From Ooceraea biroi (lineage: Eukaryota > Arthropoda > Insecta > Hymenoptera > Formicidae): DNA of 64,000 bases. Positions 59,563 to 64,000 of the stretch are shown here, in pieces (within the stretch, counting starts at the first letter, position 1; each line of letters opens with the position of its first letter). The DNA lies in NCBI RefSeq assembly GCF_003672135.1, contig NC_039519.1, positions 5,766,001 through 5,830,000 on the forward strand. The letters are read 5' to 3'. The position numbers and the translations under genes are program-made. The notes under the pieces were generated by a model. It saw nothing but the letters and a program-made list of their open reading frames with translations. It ran no database searches and was not told the origin of the DNA.

Positions 59563-61048
59563 GACGAAGGGTCAGTCGATGAACCGTGAACGCCGGGCGC
59601 AACACGCCTCCTTCTTAATAATTGTCGTATATATCGTCGCCGTCTGACCTCGCAAATGGTGGCGGGTCCACCGTAATGGCGATTTCGTCTACGAGATCGC
59701 TGATAACGGATTCAGTGGCGTAACGAGAACTGAAGATTCATACGTCGCCGTCATGGTCATCCCCCGACTCACTGTCGCGAACATCGTAAAGGAATTGCGT
59801 GTCGAACATGTAAAAACTGCACTGCAACTTCTGACTATCTTATGTATTTTATATGTAATTTCAAAATATAAATCTATTTGTGTGTTATTTTAATACATAT
59901 AAATCGAGTAATAATGCGGAAACTGTATAGAGGTAACATTCTTAGATTTGCAACGTGATCGCGATGCGTTGGTCCAGCGCAGAGCATGATTCTCAATCAT
60001 TTTAGCTTAATTCTTCCATAGATTTGACAAAACTTAGCAATGTCACAGGCTACCGTCTGATGCCAGAAGGCTTGAACTTCGGTTAATCTAGAAGTCCTTT
60101 GCTACTTTTAGCGTGGACTGCCGTGGCGAAACTGGACCAACGGATCGCGCAACTCGGGAGATAACGCATTTTCGCAATTCCATTCACGCGACGCTTCATT
60201 ATATTTTAAGCAAGTCGTTTGAATGTAAGTATAGCACAGTGCCCGTATACCCGATCTTGGTTTTTGCGATAAGACAACGCGTTGCGCGATTATGGAAATG
60301 CATTTATTAATCTTTCAGTCTTTTAACGCGTTGCTAGAACATTATTCAAGAGACTGTATTATCCAGTGTCTATAACGATTTAACAAATTGATGAATTTGA
60401 GAATCATAAAGCATTTCTTATGTATATTCTTAATAATAATAAACTAAACACTTTATTTTTATTAGTTGTAATTAAGATCATTTGTATAACATTTTTTCTT
60501 GCACAAAGGTACGTCTAGTAATTGTAACTATTAATTTGTAATAATATATAAATAATATATCTGTAATAATAAAATAAATTATGCACAAATGATAAAGAAT
60601 GAAATATGTTCTAATGAGCGTAAATTTTTAAGCGTTTTGCAGTAAAGTATAAACTGATGCAGCAATGGGAAGAATGCTTTTAAACGGGCTCCTATTAAAT
60701 CCATCTGGAAACATCTTTATCTTGGCCACAAAAGAATTAAAAGCCGACGACGGGGATGAAGATTGCGTGCCACTCTCGCGGAACATTTGTACTAAAAATA
60801 ACACGCGGATGCACATTGATGCGCGCAGAAAAATGAGGAGTGAAAAAGAAAATAAACAGAAAGCAACAAGCTTGCACAGCTGTCACGTTTAATAATGAAT
60901 AATTACACCGTTGAAGACTTCGCTTCTAGAAAAAAGCGTCAAAGCGATACTTATTCCGCGTTCGTTTACGATGGAAAATACGATGGGAATACCGTTCACG
61001 GTGAATATTCGATTTCATTTTCGCGAGGCTATTTTCTCCAATACATTA
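59563..61048. other. No gene recognised
   Basis: Unique sequence between the microsatellite and the fourth mariner. Only chance reading frames. Confidence 0.4.
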
Positions 61049-62960
61049 GGAGTGTGATTTAGTTTTGAGGGTTTTGCAACAGATGGCTGTAGTGTCAGTT
61101 TGTTCCAATAGCTGTTTCCGATAACTGTTCTTTCTTACAGTGTTGACATTATCCATCACATTTAGTAGCATTATAGCAATAGATGCAATAACAGTCCTGT
61201 TTATATCATCGTAAAAATGCAACTTCCGAAAGAGCATTTTCGACATGCGTTGCTTTTGTTTTTTAATCAAAAGAAAACTGCGGCTGACGGTTATAGAATT
61301 CTTGTGGAAACTTATGGTGATTCTGCCCCATCAATTAAGACGTGTGAATACTGGTTTAGACGCTTTAAAAGTGGTGATACTGATGTGAAGGACAAAGAAC
61401 GCTCGGGACAACCAAGCAAGCTTGAAAATGCAGATTTCCAAGCATTATTGCACGAAAATCCAACACGATCCACTTCAGAACACTTGCCAGAGCATTAAAT
61501 GTTGATCGTACAACAGTTGCCAAACATTTACATGAAATGGGAAACATTCAGAAAGAAGGGAAATGGGTTCGACATGAATTATCGGAAAGTGCCATTGCGA
61601 ACCATTTCGTTGATCGCCAGGCAAAAAAAGAAGAGTCTTTTGTCTCGGATTGTTACTGGGGATGAAAAGTGGATCTATTTTGATAATCCGAAACGCAGAA
61701 AATCATGGGTGGATCCAGGCGAACCATCAACATCCACTCCGAGACGCAATATTGACGGTTCAAAAGTAATGCTCTGTATTTGGTGGGATAGTGTACTATG
61801 AGCTGTTAAATCCGCATGAGACTGTCACGGCTGATCGTTATCGACACCAATTGTACAAGTTGAAGCAAGCATTGGACCAAAAACGACCACCAATTGCGAG
61901 TAAACGACGGAAAGTGATTCTTCTTCGTGACAACGCGCGACCTCACGTTGCGTTATCAGTGAAACAAACACTATTAGAGCTCGAATGGGAAGTCTTACCG
62001 CACCCCGCGTATTCTCCATGCGATTATTATTTGTTCCGGTGGATGCAACACGCTTTAGAGGATACACACTTTGATAATTTGGAAGAAGTGCGAAAATCCG
62101 TCGACGAATGGATCAACTGAAAAGAAGAGTGATTTTATCGCGGTGGAATCCATCTCTTGCCAGAGCATTAAATGTTGATCGTACAACAGTTGCCAAACAT
62201 TTACATGAAATGGGAAAAATTCAGAAAGAAGGGAAATGGGTTCGACATGAATTATCGGAAAGTGCCATTTGAACATTTGCATTTCGTTGATCGCCAGGCA
62301 AAAAAAGAAGAGTCTTTTGTCTCGGATTGTTACTGGGGATGAAAAGTGGATCTATTTTGATAATCCGAAACGCAGAAAATCATGGGTGGATCCAGGCGAA
62401 CCATCAACATCCACTCCGAGACGCAATATTCACGGTTCAAAAGTAATGCTCTGTATTTGGTGGGATAGTGTACTATGAGCTGTTAAATCCGCATGAGGCT
62501 GTCACGGCTGATCGTTATCGACACCAATTGTACAAGTTGAAGCAAGCATTGGACCAAAAACGACCACCAATTGCGAGTAAACGACGGAAAGTGATTCTTC
62601 TTCGTGACAAGGCTCGACCTGACGTTGCGTTATCAGTGAAACAAACACTATTAGAGCTCGAATGGGAAGTCTTACCGCACCCCGCGTATTCTCCATGCGA
62701 TTATTATTTGTTGCGGTGGATGCAACACGCTTTAGAGGATACACACTTTGATAATTTGGAAGAAGTGCGAAAATCCGTCGACGAATGGATCAACTGAAAA
62801 GAAGAGTGATTTTATCGTGGTGGAATCCATCTGTTGCCAGAAAGATGGGAAAAAGTTATAGAAAACGAAGGAAAATATTTGGATTAAGGTATTCATTCAT
62901 TATCATATTTAAATACATGCGTTTTTGAGCAAAAAAACCCTCAAAACTAAATCACACCCC
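61049..62960 (+). mobile_element. Mariner element with internally duplicated segment
   Basis: Same family and ends as the element at 11351-14110 (GTGTGATTTAGTTTTGAGGG inverted at both ends, TA on both sides). The transposase N terminus starts at 61217 and is frameshifted near 61480 by two extra bases. A segment of 673 bases is present twice (61483-62155 and 62156 onwards), beginning at CTTGCCAGAGCATTAAATG. Both copies lack 12 bases between the second and third catalytic Asp (AYSPCDYYLF instead of AYSSDIAPCDYYLF). The copy is non-functional. Confidence 0.93.
61217..62797 (+). pseudogene. Mariner transposase pseudogene with partial duplication
   Basis: Starts MQLPKEHFRHALLLFF. The HTH region, TGDEKW, RDNARPH and CDYYLF motifs are recognisable, the last two changed to RDKARPD in the second unit. 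Besides the 12-base loss and the frameshift near 61480, each unit has the WWDS frameshift common to this family in the window. Confidence 0.88.
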
Positions 62961-64000
62961 TAATACATGCTTATTATACATGCTTAAATATCACATAAAC
63001 ACCATTAGCAATGGTCCCTCGTTTTCACAGGAAAATATGCATTACATAGACTGTTCCCGGCGATCTGTTCTTCTACATCTACGTCGTGTTGTCGCGATGC
63101 GTTTATCGATCTTTCGTCATTTGGTAACGTTTATAGTCCATTTAGTAACACGATTACGTGCAGATACGTCAAGGCGACGTTAATTAATATGCCAATACAA
63201 GTTACAAGCGGAACGACGGGGATCAGTAACCGACCCATCGAGGTTTATTGTCAGCGACGCGATTTCACGGTATACCTATACGCAACATCGCGTCCGTCGA
63301 GATTGGCGGATGCATTTTCAAGATTCCTCCGCGTCTGTAACGACCACTTAACTTAGATTAGCCACGCAGTCTGGCCGGGAGTGTGCTGATGATGGTAAAA
63401 AGCCGGCATGAGTCAGAAAGTTTTTCCCTTTCGCTCTTGATGCCGCGGTTAATAGTCTCATTGGCGATCCTCGCGAATATATCTCGAGACTCGCGTCCAT
63501 TTCGCACACGAATCCCCGGCAGATTTATAAATGTAATTTTCCTCTGTTGCCGAATATGGGCATACATATATACATACATGTATCGAAAAAACGCCGCAGT
63601 CTGCAGCGCGGATACGCGAGGAACGGTTTGCGCGATTGCAGCCCGACAATGCAACCCATTTACCGACATTTCGTTCGTTCGAGCCGCTTTTATATCGCGC
63701 GATTCACGTCGCGCGTCCGCGGATCCGTTTTAATGCGAGCGGAAGTACTGATAATCCGCAACGCGCTTTAAAAATCGCGCTGCCGAGATTCAGTAATACA
63801 AATTACTCCGGATCTGCATAATTCTATTGAAATTTTTTTGTCCTTTTTGTTACTTGTACATTAATCCGAACTGGCAGGAACGCAGAACGGAGCACAGAGC
63901 GTTTGCGCGATCGTCGTGGCCGACAATATATTCGCGGGCGACAAAATACCTCGCGCCGATTTCAACGTGAACCGATGTGAGGTATAACAAAAAGTTCAAG
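62961..64000. other. CpG-rich sequence, no gene recognised
   Basis: GC-rich from about 63230 to the end, with overlapping chance frames on both strands. It could be near a promoter, but no start, domain or core promoter motif was identified. Confidence 0.35.

Noticed and set aside
59333..59647. 104-codon plus-strand frame with a Leu/Ser/Phe-rich tail
   Set aside because: The tail is translation of the CT microsatellite and the start lies in the duplicated segment; no protein homology recognised.
63358..63821. Overlapping frames on both strands in the CpG-rich end of the window
   Set aside because: Several frames are open at once, as expected from composition; no motif or splice pattern favours one.

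Overview
The window is eukaryotic nuclear DNA from an insect, most likely a hymenopteran and plausibly an ant. The evidence is a large spliced extracellular-matrix gene with short AT-rich introns, several mariner-type transposons, many foldback elements and a short degenerate TTAGG-like tract. The species cannot be fixed from the sequence alone.

One host gene dominates. On the minus strand, 37 exons between 44224 and 1991 join in frame into 2887 codons plus a stop. They encode the insect papilin/lacunin protein, lacking only its N-terminal start and signal peptide. From N to C terminus the order is: thrombospondin type 1 repeat (TSP1), ADAMTS-type Cys-rich and spacer module, six more TSP1 repeats, an acidic segment with RGD and Ser-Gly motifs, two mucin-like Ser/Thr exons, fourteen CCPDG-type (lagrin-like) repeats, eleven Kunitz domains, an antistasin-like Cys-rich segment, a WAP domain, three Ig domains and a terminal PLAC domain. 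The first coding exon was not found. It lies either in the 44.2-64 kb stretch or beyond the window.

The introns and the 5' flank are loaded with DNA transposons. Four mariner elements are present (11351-14110, 38897-40170, 40211-41485, 61049-62960). A 5 kb element with TTAA target duplications (17809-22816) is built from nine palindromic units. A 761-bp deletion derivative of a DUF4817-type transposon forms tandem arrays with a 46-bp AT linker (46195-48569, 51667-55655, 56651-58482). Other members are a pogo-like remnant (23767-24670) and several foldback MITEs (724, 8285, 15029, 25918, 30070, 33314, 45062).

The most unusual theme is that unrelated DNA transposon families have each turned into short tandem arrays lying between intact terminal inverted repeats. 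In the mariner cases the duplication junctions sit on 9-11 bp microhomologies. This looks like satellite birth inside transposons, although part of the 54.9-59.4 kb region also carries signs of assembly trouble.

The stretches 1-723, 31.4-33.3 kb, 33.9-38.6 kb, 41.6-44.0 kb, 48.6-51.7 kb, 59.4-61.0 kb and 63-64 kb hold no gene that I can support.
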